A stretch of DNA of 64,000 bases from the NCBI RefSeq assembly GCF_900172295.1, contig NZ_FWFL01000005.1, positions 1-64,000 of the forward strand, in the 5' to 3' direction. A program made the position numbers and the translations under genes. Below are positions 17,455 through 26,631 of the stretch, piece after piece. This stretch comes from Roseovarius litorisediminis (lineage in GTDB: Bacteria > Pseudomonadota > Alphaproteobacteria > Rhodobacterales > Rhodobacteraceae). The notes beneath the pieces were generated by a model. That model saw nothing but the letters and a program-made list of their open reading frames with translations, was not told the DNA's origin and ran no database searches. How positions within the stretch are numbered: position 1 is the stretch's first letter; each line of letters starts with the position of its first letter.

Positions 17455-18888
17455 TCATTTCCATTCTTCAAACCCAAACATCATGTAGTCGCGCTGGTAG
17501 ACCGTACTGGCCAAAGTTTCGATTTCTCCATCGTAAATTTCAGACAGCTCGAAAGGCTGACCCGATGGCAAATCTGGCGGCGCTTCCGAGTTAACGTACC
17601 CGATTTGCCGCGCCAGCGCCGCCAAGTTCCCCAGCATCTCATCTTCTCGTATAATCATATCAGGTAGCGAAAACTGGGCCATTCCCTGCACTACCGATGC
17701 CTGTGTCGCCCAATGAGCATCGACCCTTAACGCAGTTTGCCCCAACAGATTGGCCCGCAAAAATTTGAGAAATCCGACAAAGGCGTTGCGATGTGCCCTG
17801 CGATCATAATCCTTGGATTCACTGGGGTCACACTCGGGTAACGGAACATCGTATGCATTTCGCAACGTCTTGCGAATTTCAAGGAAAGATCCCTCGCTTT
17901 TTGCCAGAATCTTTTCGCAGAATGCAGCATGTGCCCGGGCGACAGGATGGCGCAATACTGTAAAGCTACGATGCCCCGGATTGCGGCGCTTCCATTGTCG
18001 CACGCCTTTTTGATTCATCTTTTCAGGCAAGGATTCTTCGGAAACCCCATCAAGGGCGGCGATCCAAGCGCGTACCTGGCTTTCCGGCCCCGACCTGATT
18101 GGCATATAAAGAATCGGAGCTTGAGCACCCGCCACATAGCCCGGCACCCCGGGGCCGCGGCGTGGTTCAAAATTTGGAATTTGCGTAATGTTGAAATGAT
18201 CCAAGTCTCTAAGCGTGCGTTCCATTTCAGAAAAATTCAAAACTTTGTCCCGGAGAGCGCTTGGGTTTTGCTTTTTAACCGAACTGTCCAGCGCATCAAG
18301 TTTTTCATCTGAACCCAGAAACTGCGCTAATCCATTCATTATTTCCAGGTCCTGCAAATCCTCATAATCTAAATAAAAAGCTGTCTGACCGGTCTTCTGT
18401 AATCCGTTGGCAAGCAGGCCCTGAAACTCCTGCAATCGCGCGATATGGCGCTCAAACTCAGGCCCGTCAAAGGTAATGGTGCTGACCTTGCGCCGTTTGA
18501 CATTGGTCAACTTCCATTGGCCCGTTACCTGTGCAATTTTCCTTGAGACATAGCTATCCAGAGGATTGCGGGTCAGGATTACCTTGGCGCAACGAGGATC
18601 TTTCAAGCATAAATCCAGAACTCTTGGATCATGGTCATGGAAGAACCTGAATCCACCCAAACCCTTTGAGCCGGTTTTGACCGTTTCCAACAATCGGGCC
18701 GGATCTGCATCGCGCACCGCCTGCGTTACACCCAGAATTTCGTCCCGGTTGGGATAGCCAATAAAATGTGGGTTAAACAATTCGCCGTGACACTCAAAAC
18801 CTGCAAAGGAGTTCAAATTACTTTCCAGAAAATTCGACCCGGTTCGCATCGCGGCGAAAACGATGAAATAGTCAAATGGCTTGGGCAT
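17455..18888 (-). CDS. NodH-like sulfotransferase with two sulfotransferase-like halves
   Basis: 477 residues, no signal peptide. The N-terminal half resembles Stf0/NodH sulfotransferases: 5'-phosphosulfate loop FAAMRTGSNFLESNL at 11-25 and a 3'-phosphate motif ILTRNPLDSYVSRKI. The C-terminal half (from about 250) begins with a weak Pro-Ile-Arg-Ser-Gly loop and has FTVLRHPVARAHAAFCEKIL, like the 3'-phosphate segment of Sulfotransfer_2 enzymes. Such proteins transfer sulfate from PAPS to carbohydrate hydroxyls. Located at the end of a polysaccharide gene run whose other end carries cysQ, which disposes of the PAP by-product. Confidence 0.85.
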   Translation of the reverse strand: MPKPFDYFIVFAAMRTGSNFLESNLNSFAGFECHGELFNPHFIGYPNRDEILGVTQAVRDADPARLLETVKTGSKGLGGFRFFHDHDPRVLDLCLKDPRCAKVILTRNPLDSYVSRKIAQVTGQWKLTNVKRRKVSTITFDGPEFERHIARLQEFQGLLANGLQKTGQTAFYLDYEDLQDLEIMNGLAQFLGSDEKLDALDSSVKKQNPSALRDKVLNFSEMERTLRDLDHFNITQIPNFEPRRGPGVPGYVAGAQAPILYMPIRSGPESQVRAWIAALDGVSEESLPEKMNQKGVRQWKRRNPGHRSFTVLRHPVARAHAAFCEKILAKSEGSFLEIRKTLRNAYDVPLPECDPSESKDYDRRAHRNAFVGFLKFLRANLLGQTALRVDAHWATQASVVQGMAQFSLPDMIIREDEMLGNLAALARQIGYVNSEAPPDLPSGQPFELSEIYDGEIETLASTVYQRDYMMFGFEEWK

Positions 18889-18894
18889 TGTATT

Positions 18895-20592
18895 CTATCT
18901 TACCAGGTAGGGCTTGCGTTTGCTTTGCTGCGGTTCGTGCAAATTATGCTCGACCGGGAAATCTCCCATCAGATAAGGATGCATCCCCTGGTTTTTCAGA
19001 TTTTGAAGAAATTGGCCAAATCCGGTCAGATCTGCCATTTTCGGTACTTCAGCCAATCCCCTTAAATTTTGCTGCCCAATCTCATCGACAATTGTCTGCA
19101 GCGCCTCCATCGGGGCTTCAATAAACTCTGACATTGTCCAGATACGGATGCGCGCTCTTGTCCATTGCGAGCGCAGGATTTCAAGATGTTTGCTTTCAAT
19201 TTGTTGAAGCAGCGCCGCTTCCTGGCGGATATCAGAAAAGTCTCGGTTCGATCTGAAAAGGGGCACAGCCCACGCTCCTGAAACCACTGAAATCTGGGCA
19301 TTTGGATCTTTCGCCATGTCAATCTGGATTTCCTGATTATCGCGCGGTCCAAATTGAAAACACTGTCGTTCGCCCCGCGTGTTCCAGATCAGATTGACCA
19401 GAAAGGCGCGTGGATTATAGTCACGTATTTCTGCGCTATCGCTCAATGCTCCGTTCATGACGGTCTGTTGCTCTGAGAACTCTACCCTTTTCGGCGCAAA
19501 AAGATGGCCATGCACCCTTGCCCCACTGGTTTTTGTCAACCAGCTCTCGAAGTTATCAAAAAGATCGGTGAAGCCTTGGAAAACAGAATATGGCGCACAT
19601 GTCAGCCCATTTTCACGGTCCTCGCTTGGAAAACGACTTTGCATAAAAAGGCCGGGCCGACCACGAAGCCGTCGATCGACTGCCTTTGCAAAAATCCGGT
19701 CAATCTTGCCTGGATTTGGTTCTGTACGCTTCATGGCACTGGCCTGGTCGGTCAAGAATGCTTCATAGAGACGATCGGCAAACGGCCAGATTTTCCGCGC
19801 AACAAAACAATCTGACCGTCTTAGCAACTGTAGGTGATCATCATAGAAAATATGCGGCTTACCTTGATAGTCGAATTTCGACAGGGTCAGTGAACGGCTT
19901 TCGATCTGACGTGAGTACTGGCGTGCAAGAGTTTGAAAATAGCTTTCATCCGGAATCCAGACCTTTTTGAAGTACCTATCATAAACCTCACGTTCGGGAT
20001 CTTGAAGAATCGCCGATAACGTTTGACGCGTCAAACACCACCACTGCGATCCCATATGAGGCACTATTCCATTCGGAATTTTTCGTTTGAACCGTACAAA
20101 TCTTTGTAATGAAACATATTTATCAAAAAGAAATTTTTGTTTTCGCCAAGAAAACGGAAACCTCAGCACAAAGCGTTCCTGATCCAAACCGCCAACTGTC
20201 CAGGGAACATCAGCAGTGGTTGCGGATTCTATAAAATCCGTATTTGGCCGTTCGGCCAGATAATCGATCAGTTCCTGAACGGGTCTCAGAGGCAGGCAGG
20301 ACCCTGATGCGAGATAGACGTGTCGCACATCGGGAAACTCTTCCAGCATCAAATTCGCTGCACTTTGGGTTGCGGCAACCAGCCCCCACGTTCCCCATTC
20401 GCAACGGTGACGCTTGGAAAACCGGACATCAGGTACATCTGCCACAGACTGTACAAAGGCATCGTAAGCTTTGCCCGGCACCAATTTGTCAGCGTGAATC
20501 ACCAACGGACATCCAGCCGCAGACCAGTGCCGCACAACCTGCTCAGCGCGGTCAAAGGCTGTATGGACAAGCATGACAATCCCGACACTCAT
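18895..20592 (-). CDS. GT14-like glycosyltransferase with C-terminal DUF5928-type domain
   Basis: 565 residues, soluble. Residues 1-250 match the core-2/I-branching beta-1,6-N-acetylglucosaminyltransferase (GT14) fold: MLVHTAFDRAEQVVRHWS at the start, HVYLASGSCLPLRPVQEL (the SGSD-like acceptor motif) and a GSQWWCLTR segment followed by Pro-Asp-Glu-Ser-Tyr-Phe. The remaining 310 residues match the extension often annotated DUF5928 in Rhodobacteraceae, which has some sulfotransferase-like character. Six bases upstream of the sulfotransferase start, so the two are almost certainly co-translated and act on the same glycan. Confidence 0.85.
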   Translation of the reverse strand: MSVGIVMLVHTAFDRAEQVVRHWSAAGCPLVIHADKLVPGKAYDAFVQSVADVPDVRFSKRHRCEWGTWGLVAATQSAANLMLEEFPDVRHVYLASGSCLPLRPVQELIDYLAERPNTDFIESATTADVPWTVGGLDQERFVLRFPFSWRKQKFLFDKYVSLQRFVRFKRKIPNGIVPHMGSQWWCLTRQTLSAILQDPEREVYDRYFKKVWIPDESYFQTLARQYSRQIESRSLTLSKFDYQGKPHIFYDDHLQLLRRSDCFVARKIWPFADRLYEAFLTDQASAMKRTEPNPGKIDRIFAKAVDRRLRGRPGLFMQSRFPSEDRENGLTCAPYSVFQGFTDLFDNFESWLTKTSGARVHGHLFAPKRVEFSEQQTVMNGALSDSAEIRDYNPRAFLVNLIWNTRGERQCFQFGPRDNQEIQIDMAKDPNAQISVVSGAWAVPLFRSNRDFSDIRQEAALLQQIESKHLEILRSQWTRARIRIWTMSEFIEAPMEALQTIVDEIGQQNLRGLAEVPKMADLTGFGQFLQNLKNQGMHPYLMGDFPVEHNLHEPQQSKRKPYLVR

Positions 20593-20609
20593 CAGTTACT
20601 GCCCTTCCC

Positions 20610-21620
20610 TCATGCCCAATTTCCCTTTGACATAAGCCCAAGGATCTCCAACTGCCGCCAGTTTATATACTTCTCCGACCATTTGCACCAAAGCTCTGGA
20701 TTGTCTTTCAGGTTCTCGACGTAAGCTTTGTATTCCACACTTGCAGAGTAGTGTTGTTTTCTCGTCAATTCCTCCGCTGCCTTTTCACCAAACTCCCGCA
20801 GGAATTTCGCGTGCAACAGAACGCCACTGGCCTTCTCACCGCCCCATTCGTCATAAGTTCTGTTCAATCCCCTGGGCAAAAGCATGTGGGTTGAGTTGAC
20901 ATAGGCATAGCGCCGGTCCCATTTGACCAATGGTATCTTATTCAGCGCGGGTGCCTTTTTCGGGGCATCCGGAAAGAATACACGCGCACGCGGCCCCCCT
21001 TGTATCCAGAGGTTTCCGTAGAATTTATTCTGCTCGATCGTGTAGTTTCCGGGGTCAAACCAAGATGCAATTTCAATTGGGTTTTGCCCGGGCGTATATT
21101 GTACTGTATCAATGCGCCCTTTGGGATACATATCCAGGAGCATCGCGCCAAACGACGGAATCTGCGATACATCCAACCAATCAGTCAATGCGCGGATAGG
21201 ACGGGTATCACAGAACGGGTAGACAAAAAGCTCGTCCGGATCGACAACCAAAGTCCAATGGCCGTGACCATATTTCTGCTGCAACCAATTCAACCAATCG
21301 ACCCCAAAACGTGCCATCTTATAGCTTGCAGTGGTGCTCCATAATGACACGTCTTTCTGTTCGGCCAGATATTCGCGACCGCTATCGTTACTGTCATTAT
21401 CAACCATCAGAAAATGCGACACCCCAAGATCGCGGTAGTATTTCATGAAATACGGTAGGCGGGTGTATTCGTTACGAAATGTCGAGAATAAAAGAATATC
21501 ACCTGGTTTAATACGCTCGGTGCGGTCAACAACAGATTTGAGGGAAAAATGTTTCCGGTATGCGCGCAGCTTCATCCGCCTTCTGCGGAGCCGCAACCGG
21601 TATGACTGCCACAGGCTCAA
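20610..21620 (-). CDS. Glycosyltransferase (GT2-like, Glyco_tranf_2_4 type), paralogue 1
   Basis: 336 residues. Start is a TTG at 21620 with GAGGA nine bases upstream; it is preferred over ATG 21575 because the paralogue next door conserves the Tyr-Arg-Leu-Arg N-terminus. Catalytic features: FSTFRNEYTRLPYFMKYYRD, the nucleotide-sugar turn MVDNDSND and a metal motif VVDPDELFVYP. These are typical of GT2-type enzymes in capsule/LPS loci with an otherwise divergent C-terminal half. No membrane segment. Donor and acceptor unknown. Confidence 0.88.
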   Translation of the reverse strand: MSLWQSYRLRLRRRRMKLRAYRKHFSLKSVVDRTERIKPGDILLFSTFRNEYTRLPYFMKYYRDLGVSHFLMVDNDSNDSGREYLAEQKDVSLWSTTASYKMARFGVDWLNWLQQKYGHGHWTLVVDPDELFVYPFCDTRPIRALTDWLDVSQIPSFGAMLLDMYPKGRIDTVQYTPGQNPIEIASWFDPGNYTIEQNKFYGNLWIQGGPRARVFFPDAPKKAPALNKIPLVKWDRRYAYVNSTHMLLPRGLNRTYDEWGGEKASGVLLHAKFLREFGEKAAEELTRKQHYSASVEYKAYVENLKDNPELWCKWSEKYINWRQLEILGLMSKGNWA

Positions 21621-21776
21621 GCTAGATTTTCCTCAAAATGTTTTTCTCATTACAGGACTTTGACCGTAGGAAATTAAAAATTTCCTTGCCGGACACGATC
21701 TCTGCTGTGGTGACGCCCGGTCTGACGTTTCCAAAGATACCCTGCACCTGACGTTTTGTCGGCAGCACATCCCTGT

Positions 21777-22799
21777 TCATACCCAGTTTCCCTTGGACAT
21801 CAAACCCATCGCTTCCAATTGTCGCCACCCGATCAGACGCGTTGATCGATCACACCAGAGATCTGGATTGTCGGCAATACTATCATAATAACTGTCATAC
21901 TGGCTGCTGTTGGCAAAATGTTCACCCCGTTTCTTTTCTTCGGCAGAACGCTCAGTCGCGGTATGAAGAAACTTCGTATGCAACAAAATACCCGAGAGCC
22001 GCTCCCCGCCTGCTTCGTCATAGACACAGTTCAATTGCCTCGGAAGTATAGAGTGGGACGAACTTACATATGCGTATCGACGATGCCATTTGACCAAAGG
22101 CGTCTTGCCCATGGTCGGCGCCCTGCGTGGTTGATCCGCAAAAAAATGTCGGGCGCGCACACCACCTTGTATCCAGAGATTCTGCAGGAGTGGTTGTTTG
22201 CGGATCATGTAGTTGCCGCCATCGAACCAGCTCAGAATCTCAAAGGGGTCGTCACCAGGCTGGTAAAGTCGATCATTCAACCGTCCCTTGGGATACATAT
22301 CCAGCATCAGTGTCCCAAAAGAACGCCGACCTGTCTGATCAAGCCAGTTCACCAAAGCCTTTAACGATCGGGTATCATGATGCGGGTAGATTAAAATTTC
22401 GTCGGCATCCAAAGTCAGACACCAATGCCCATGCGCATATTTCAACTGCAACCATGTCAGCCAATCCACACCAAACCGAGACAACCTGTAACTTTGCGCT
22501 GTCGACCAGAGTGAAACATCGGGTTCTTTGGCTAGATATTCACGCGTGCCGTCATCGCTATTGTTATCCACAAACAGGAAATGGTTCACACCAAGCCTTC
22601 GATAATGTTCAAGAAAATGCGGCAAACGGATGAGTTCATTCCGCACAGTCGATACCACAAGAATATCGTCATCCAAAATCTGAGCGGTACGATCAGCCAC
22701 CGGCTTTAATTGGTTGCGCTTGCAAAAGGCACGAAACAGAAACCGGCGCCGCTTCCACCGAAGCCGGTAAGCGTTCAACAAATTTCGTAAGATCTCCAT
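21777..22799 (-). CDS. Glycosyltransferase (GT2-like), paralogue 2
   Basis: 340 residues from ATG 22799. Clearly homologous to the neighbouring gene along the full length: STVRNELIRLPHFLEHYRRL, VDNNSDDGTREYL, LDADEILIYPH, shared Met-Tyr-Pro-Lys-Gly-Arg and Lys-Trp-His/Asp-Arg-Arg-Tyr-Ala-Tyr-Val segments and the same ending Leu-Met-Ser-Lys-Gly-Asn-Trp. A tandem duplication is the simplest explanation; divergence is large enough that the two probably use different acceptors. A 156-base gap separates them with nothing I can identify in it. Confidence 0.88.
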   Translation of the reverse strand: MEILRNLLNAYRLRWKRRRFLFRAFCKRNQLKPVADRTAQILDDDILVVSTVRNELIRLPHFLEHYRRLGVNHFLFVDNNSDDGTREYLAKEPDVSLWSTAQSYRLSRFGVDWLTWLQLKYAHGHWCLTLDADEILIYPHHDTRSLKALVNWLDQTGRRSFGTLMLDMYPKGRLNDRLYQPGDDPFEILSWFDGGNYMIRKQPLLQNLWIQGGVRARHFFADQPRRAPTMGKTPLVKWHRRYAYVSSSHSILPRQLNCVYDEAGGERLSGILLHTKFLHTATERSAEEKKRGEHFANSSQYDSYYDSIADNPDLWCDRSTRLIGWRQLEAMGLMSKGNWV

Positions 22800-22842
22800 T
22801 TTCAATCGTCAGGATTCCGCCGAATAGCTAGCAGAATTCGCG

Positions 22843-23826
22843 TCATTTGTTGTAATGTCCAGCCTGATGCCAACGCCAGGCATCCGCAATCATCTGATCC
22901 AGATGCGAGCGTTTCGGACACCAGCCCAGTTCTGCTTTGGCGCGGGTAGACCCTGACACTAACTTGGTACAGTCGCCGGGCCGTCTTGGACCCTCGACAA
23001 CCGGGACGTCGCGGTTGGTAACGGCACCTGAATGATCTATCACCTCACGCACCGAAAATCCGCTACCGGTGCCCAGGTTGAACACCCGGCTACCTTTGCC
23101 CTCTTCCAGCCATTTCACACCCAGAACATGGGCATCGACCAGATCCATCACATGCACGTAATCACGGATACAGGTGCCATCAGGTGTATCGTAATCCGTG
23201 CCAAAGATAGTTAACGCGTCGCGCTTGCCGTCAATTGCATCCAACATCAGCGGGATCAGATGTGTTTCAGGTTGGTGAAATTCGCCCACTTCGCCGTCAG
23301 GATCAGCTCCGGCCACGTTGAAATACCGAAACACCACGTGATTCAGGCCATATGCAACCTCAAAATCGCGAAGCATATCCTCAATCGCACGCTTTGAGGC
23401 GCCATATGCGTTTATCGGATACTGCTTGCTATCCTCATTCAACACCACATTGTCCTGATCACCATAGGTCGCGCAGGTTGACGAGAATACAATATCCTTG
23501 CATCCGGCCTGCACGGCCGCCTGCAGCAGGGTCAGTGATCCGGCGACGTTGTTATGCCAGTATAACCCAGGCTCACGCATACTTTCGCCGACCTGACTGA
23601 GTGCTGCAAAATGCATAATGGCGACCGGTTGATATGCCGCAAAAACCTGATCCAACCGGGCGCGATCCGTCAAATCACCCTTTTCAAAAGGACCAAATTT
23701 GACCGCGTCTTCCCAGCCGGTGCTCAGATTGTCGTAGGTAACGGGAATGTAACCCGCAGCGCGCAACGCCTTGCAAGCATGCGAACCGATATATCCGGCA
23801 CCGCCAGTAACAAGAATATTCGTCAA
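22843..23826 (-). CDS. galE: UDP-glucose 4-epimerase
   Basis: 327 residues. The frame starts with TTG (no nearby ATG) behind a G-rich stretch. Extended SDR epimerase: NAD-binding GGAGYIGSH at about 8-16, catalytic Ser in the Ser-Ser-Thr-Cys-Ala-Thr-Tyr-Gly segment and YGASK with the Tyr/Lys pair near 145-149. Interconverts UDP-glucose and UDP-galactose for polysaccharide and LPS. Followed by the GT paralogues and preceded 18 bases away by galU, which makes its substrate. Confidence 0.95.
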   Translation of the reverse strand: MTNILVTGGAGYIGSHACKALRAAGYIPVTYDNLSTGWEDAVKFGPFEKGDLTDRARLDQVFAAYQPVAIMHFAALSQVGESMREPGLYWHNNVAGSLTLLQAAVQAGCKDIVFSSTCATYGDQDNVVLNEDSKQYPINAYGASKRAIEDMLRDFEVAYGLNHVVFRYFNVAGADPDGEVGEFHQPETHLIPLMLDAIDGKRDALTIFGTDYDTPDGTCIRDYVHVMDLVDAHVLGVKWLEEGKGSRVFNLGTGSGFSVREVIDHSGAVTNRDVPVVEGPRRPGDCTKLVSGSTRAKAELGWCPKRSHLDQMIADAWRWHQAGHYNK

Positions 23827-23844
23827 CGCCCGCCCCCCGGTGGA

Positions 23845-24738
23845 TTATTGTGCTGCTTTCTCCGCGTGCACAACATCGTTCAAATAGCGCCAAAGATCAT
23901 CACGCAAGTCATCCCGGGCAAGCGCAAACGCAACAGTCGCCTGTAAAAATCCAGCCTTGGAGCCACAGTCAAAGCGCTCTCCCTTAAAGCGATATCCAAA
24001 GACTTCTTCGCCTTTCAGGCGTGCGTCATCAATCGCATCCGTTAGCTGAATTTCACCTCCTGCACCGGTTTTCTTTTTGTTCAACATCTGAAGAACTGTT
24101 GGTGTCAGAATATAACGGCCGATCACCGCCAAATTCGATGGCGCCGTCCCGGCCACGGGTTTTTCCACCATGCCGTTTGTCGACACAATAGACCCCATGT
24201 CTTCTTTAATATCCAGGATACCATAAGACGACGTCATATGATCGGGCACTTCCATGGCGGCAACGATATTGCTCTGGGTTTCTTCGAATGCATCAACCAT
24301 TTGTGCCAAGCATGATTTTTCGGCTGCAATAACGTCATCCGGCAGAATCACGGCAAAAGGTTCGTTCGCAATCAATCGACGTGCACACCACACCGCATGA
24401 CCCAGGCCAAGCGGTTTGTGTTGCCGCATATAGGCAATCTCACCGCTATCCATGTTAGTGGACTTCAAGATCTCAAGCAGTTCGTCTTTGCCTTTTCGGC
24501 GCAGTTCCTGCTCAAGCTGCGGGGCATTATCGAAGTAGTCTTCAAGCGCACCTTTGCCGCGCGACGTTACAAAGATGAACTCTTTGATTCCAGCTTCGCG
24601 CGCTTCATCAATCGCGTATTGTACCAAGGGACGATCAACCAGAGTCATGATTTCCTTTGGTACGGATTTGGTCGCTGGGAGAAACCGCGTGCCCATTCCC
24701 GCGACCGGAAAAATCGCCTTGGTAACTTTTTTACGCAT
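23845..24738 (-). CDS. galU: UTP-glucose-1-phosphate uridylyltransferase
   Basis: 297 residues. N-terminal nucleotidyltransferase signature GMGTRFLPATKSVPKEIM at 14-31, followed by the Asp-Arg-Pro-Leu-Val-Gln-Tyr segment. Makes UDP-glucose, the donor for opgH glucans and for surface polysaccharides, and the substrate of galE immediately downstream. The gap upstream (24739-24898) holds a 7-base inverted repeat at 24830/24853 but no gene. Confidence 0.96.
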   Translation of the reverse strand: MRKKVTKAIFPVAGMGTRFLPATKSVPKEIMTLVDRPLVQYAIDEAREAGIKEFIFVTSRGKGALEDYFDNAPQLEQELRRKGKDELLEILKSTNMDSGEIAYMRQHKPLGLGHAVWCARRLIANEPFAVILPDDVIAAEKSCLAQMVDAFEETQSNIVAAMEVPDHMTSSYGILDIKEDMGSIVSTNGMVEKPVAGTAPSNLAVIGRYILTPTVLQMLNKKKTGAGGEIQLTDAIDDARLKGEEVFGYRFKGERFDCGSKAGFLQATVAFALARDDLRDDLWRYLNDVVHAEKAAQ

Positions 24739-24898
24739 TTACTGCTCCTCAAGGTCGCTAGATTTATTGTACATTACAAACGTCGAATTTGCATTGTGTT
24801 AAAGGGGAAAGAAGGAGAAATTTTGTCCTCTTGCCGCCCACGTCGTGATTTCCGGCAAGTACCTGCTTATTTTTTCATTTTTTACCCGCCAGAGCAAA

Positions 24899-25699
24899 TC
24901 AGGGCATCCCCATCTCTACCATCATGGCCTCAATCCGAGGGACATCTTCGGGGTTATTCAATTCCCAAAACTGCCGCCCACGGGCCACGACTTCAACACA
25001 CAAAAGCGCACGGCCTCGTTCCAGAAACCTCAGTTGTTCCAAACCTTCCAACGCTTCCAAAGCACCTGAATCCCAAGTTTGATAATCCGCAAGGGCCGCA
25101 GGGCGATAGGCGTAAACCCCCACATGGTGAAAAACCGGTGTCATTTCATGGTCGCCAAATGATTGCCCGGTATATGGAACTACCTCTTTCGAGAAATAAA
25201 GAGCATGCCGATTGCAGTCGAAAACTGCCGTCGTGCCGCCTACACGCCCATTAGCACGATCCTCAAGAAAACCGTTTAGTGCCCGACCGTCGCATCGCAA
25301 AACAGGTGTTGCCACTTCCGCTGTGGCATCCCTTTCCAGCCCATCGACTAGATCTTCCACAAACCAATGAGGAGTCAACGGCGCATCACCTTGAAGGTTG
25401 ACGATAATATCGTATCCACCGCCCAGGTTTTCATACGCCTCTGCACAGCGCTCAGTACCATTGGTACAGGCCTCGGATGTCATTACAACTTCGGCCCCAA
25501 AAGCCTGGCATGCTTCGCGAATACGCGCGTCATCAGTTGCCACAACAACCCGACTTGCACATTTGACCTGCTTTGCTGCCTCCCATGATCTCTGGATCAG
25601 GCTTTTGGATTCTCCGGTAGCGCCGGTCAGAGCGGCCAGAGGTTTGCCCGGATATCGAGAAGAAGCGTAGCGCGCGGGGATGACAATCAATACGCTCAT
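24899..25699 (-). CDS. kdsB: 3-deoxy-manno-octulosonate cytidylyltransferase
   Basis: 266 residues. N-terminus VIPARYASSRYPGKPL at 5-20 is the CMP-Kdo synthetase signature, and the VNLQGDAPL motif marks the metal-binding site. Activates Kdo as CMP-Kdo for LPS inner core or for the Kdo linker of group-2-like capsules. Its ATG overlaps the cysQ stop by one base. As a single gene in this window it may serve LPS generally, but its position among capsule-type genes suggests the linker role. Confidence 0.94.
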   Translation of the reverse strand: MSVLIVIPARYASSRYPGKPLAALTGATGESKSLIQRSWEAAKQVKCASRVVVATDDARIREACQAFGAEVVMTSEACTNGTERCAEAYENLGGGYDIIVNLQGDAPLTPHWFVEDLVDGLERDATAEVATPVLRCDGRALNGFLEDRANGRVGGTTAVFDCNRHALYFSKEVVPYTGQSFGDHEMTPVFHHVGVYAYRPAALADYQTWDSGALEALEGLEQLRFLERGRALLCVEVVARGRQFWELNNPEDVPRIEAMMVEMGMP

Positions 25700-26496
25700 T
25701 ATGCTTCTTTCAGAACAACTTTGGGCGAGTAGGCAATGAAGAACGGATTGGCATATCCGTCTTTGCCGTAAACGAGTGGCAAATGATCGTCAAAACGGAC
25801 CACCTTACCGCCAGCACCCTGCAACACAGCGTGTCCAGCCGCCGTGTCCCATTCCATCGTGCGGCCGACGCGGGGATAAATGTCAGCTTCACCAGTGGCA
25901 ATCAGACAGAACTTCAGTGAAGATCCGGCGCTTTTCATATCCTTGACTGCATATTTGCTGATGTAGTCATCGGTTGCCTGGTCACGATGCGATTTACTTG
26001 CCACAACCATCAATGCATCGTTATCTGGCTCGGATACCTTAACGGGTGCCAGTCTGCCAACCCGACCATGGTCAAACGGGGCCGCTTCTTCGACCGCACT
26101 CCCGTCGGCCAATGTAAAGAACATCCGCTCTTTGGCTGGCGCATAAACCACGCCTCGGGTTGGGGTTCCATTCTCGACATAGGCTATATTAACCGTGAAA
26201 TCTCCGCGTCGGTGAATGAATTCTTTCGTTCCGTCCAAAGGGTCAACGATCAAAAAAGTATCTGCAGTCTGACGATGAGAAGCGGCCTGCTCCTCTGTTA
26301 CCAGCAGAACATCGGGAAATGCGGCTCTCAGCCCCGCTGAGATAATCGCGTCTGCTGCCTCATCAGCTTCAGTCACGGGACTGTCGTCAGATTTAAGCTT
26401 CACGTCGAAATCATCAGCATTGTATATTTCCATGATCCTATCGCCGGCCTCGAGGGCAAGACGGCGAATGACCACCACAAGCGTTTCATAATCCAA
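25699..26496 (-). CDS. cysQ: 3'(2'),5'-bisphosphate nucleotidase CysQ
   Basis: 265 residues from TTG 26496, chosen because AGGAG lies six bases upstream; a GTG at 26526 in the same frame has no site. Inositol-monophosphatase fold: VTEADEAADA near 42-51, DPLDGTKEFIHRRGDF around 86-101 and WDTAAGHAVL near 214, the three metal-binding motifs. Hydrolyses PAP to AMP, relieving inhibition of sulfotransferases. One-base overlap with kdsB and shared strand with the sulfotransferase support a role in glycan sulfation as well as sulfur assimilation. Confidence 0.93.
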   Translation of the reverse strand: MDYETLVVVIRRLALEAGDRIMEIYNADDFDVKLKSDDSPVTEADEAADAIISAGLRAAFPDVLLVTEEQAASHRQTADTFLIVDPLDGTKEFIHRRGDFTVNIAYVENGTPTRGVVYAPAKERMFFTLADGSAVEEAAPFDHGRVGRLAPVKVSEPDNDALMVVASKSHRDQATDDYISKYAVKDMKSAGSSLKFCLIATGEADIYPRVGRTMEWDTAAGHAVLQGAGGKVVRFDDHLPLVYGKDGYANPFFIAYSPKVVLKEA

Positions 26497-26631
26497 AGTC
26501 GTCTCCTGCTTGGTCAAAGGCGTCACAACGCCAAAGTTGATAGATTTATCGGCGCCCCTTATGGTACGCTGCTAACGAGACAGCAAGAATTCTGTATTAC
26601 CAATCATCAGGCAGTCTGTCGTAGCAGGGCC

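Noticed and set aside
20610..22799. Tandem GT copies as an assembly duplication
   Set aside because: The two copies differ at many positions throughout, including the gap between them, so they are real diverged paralogues.
24830..24859. CTTGCCG/CGGCAAG repeat as kdsB terminator
   Set aside because: The T-rich stretch follows it on the plus strand, whereas kdsB and galU run on the minus strand, and the loop is 16 bases.
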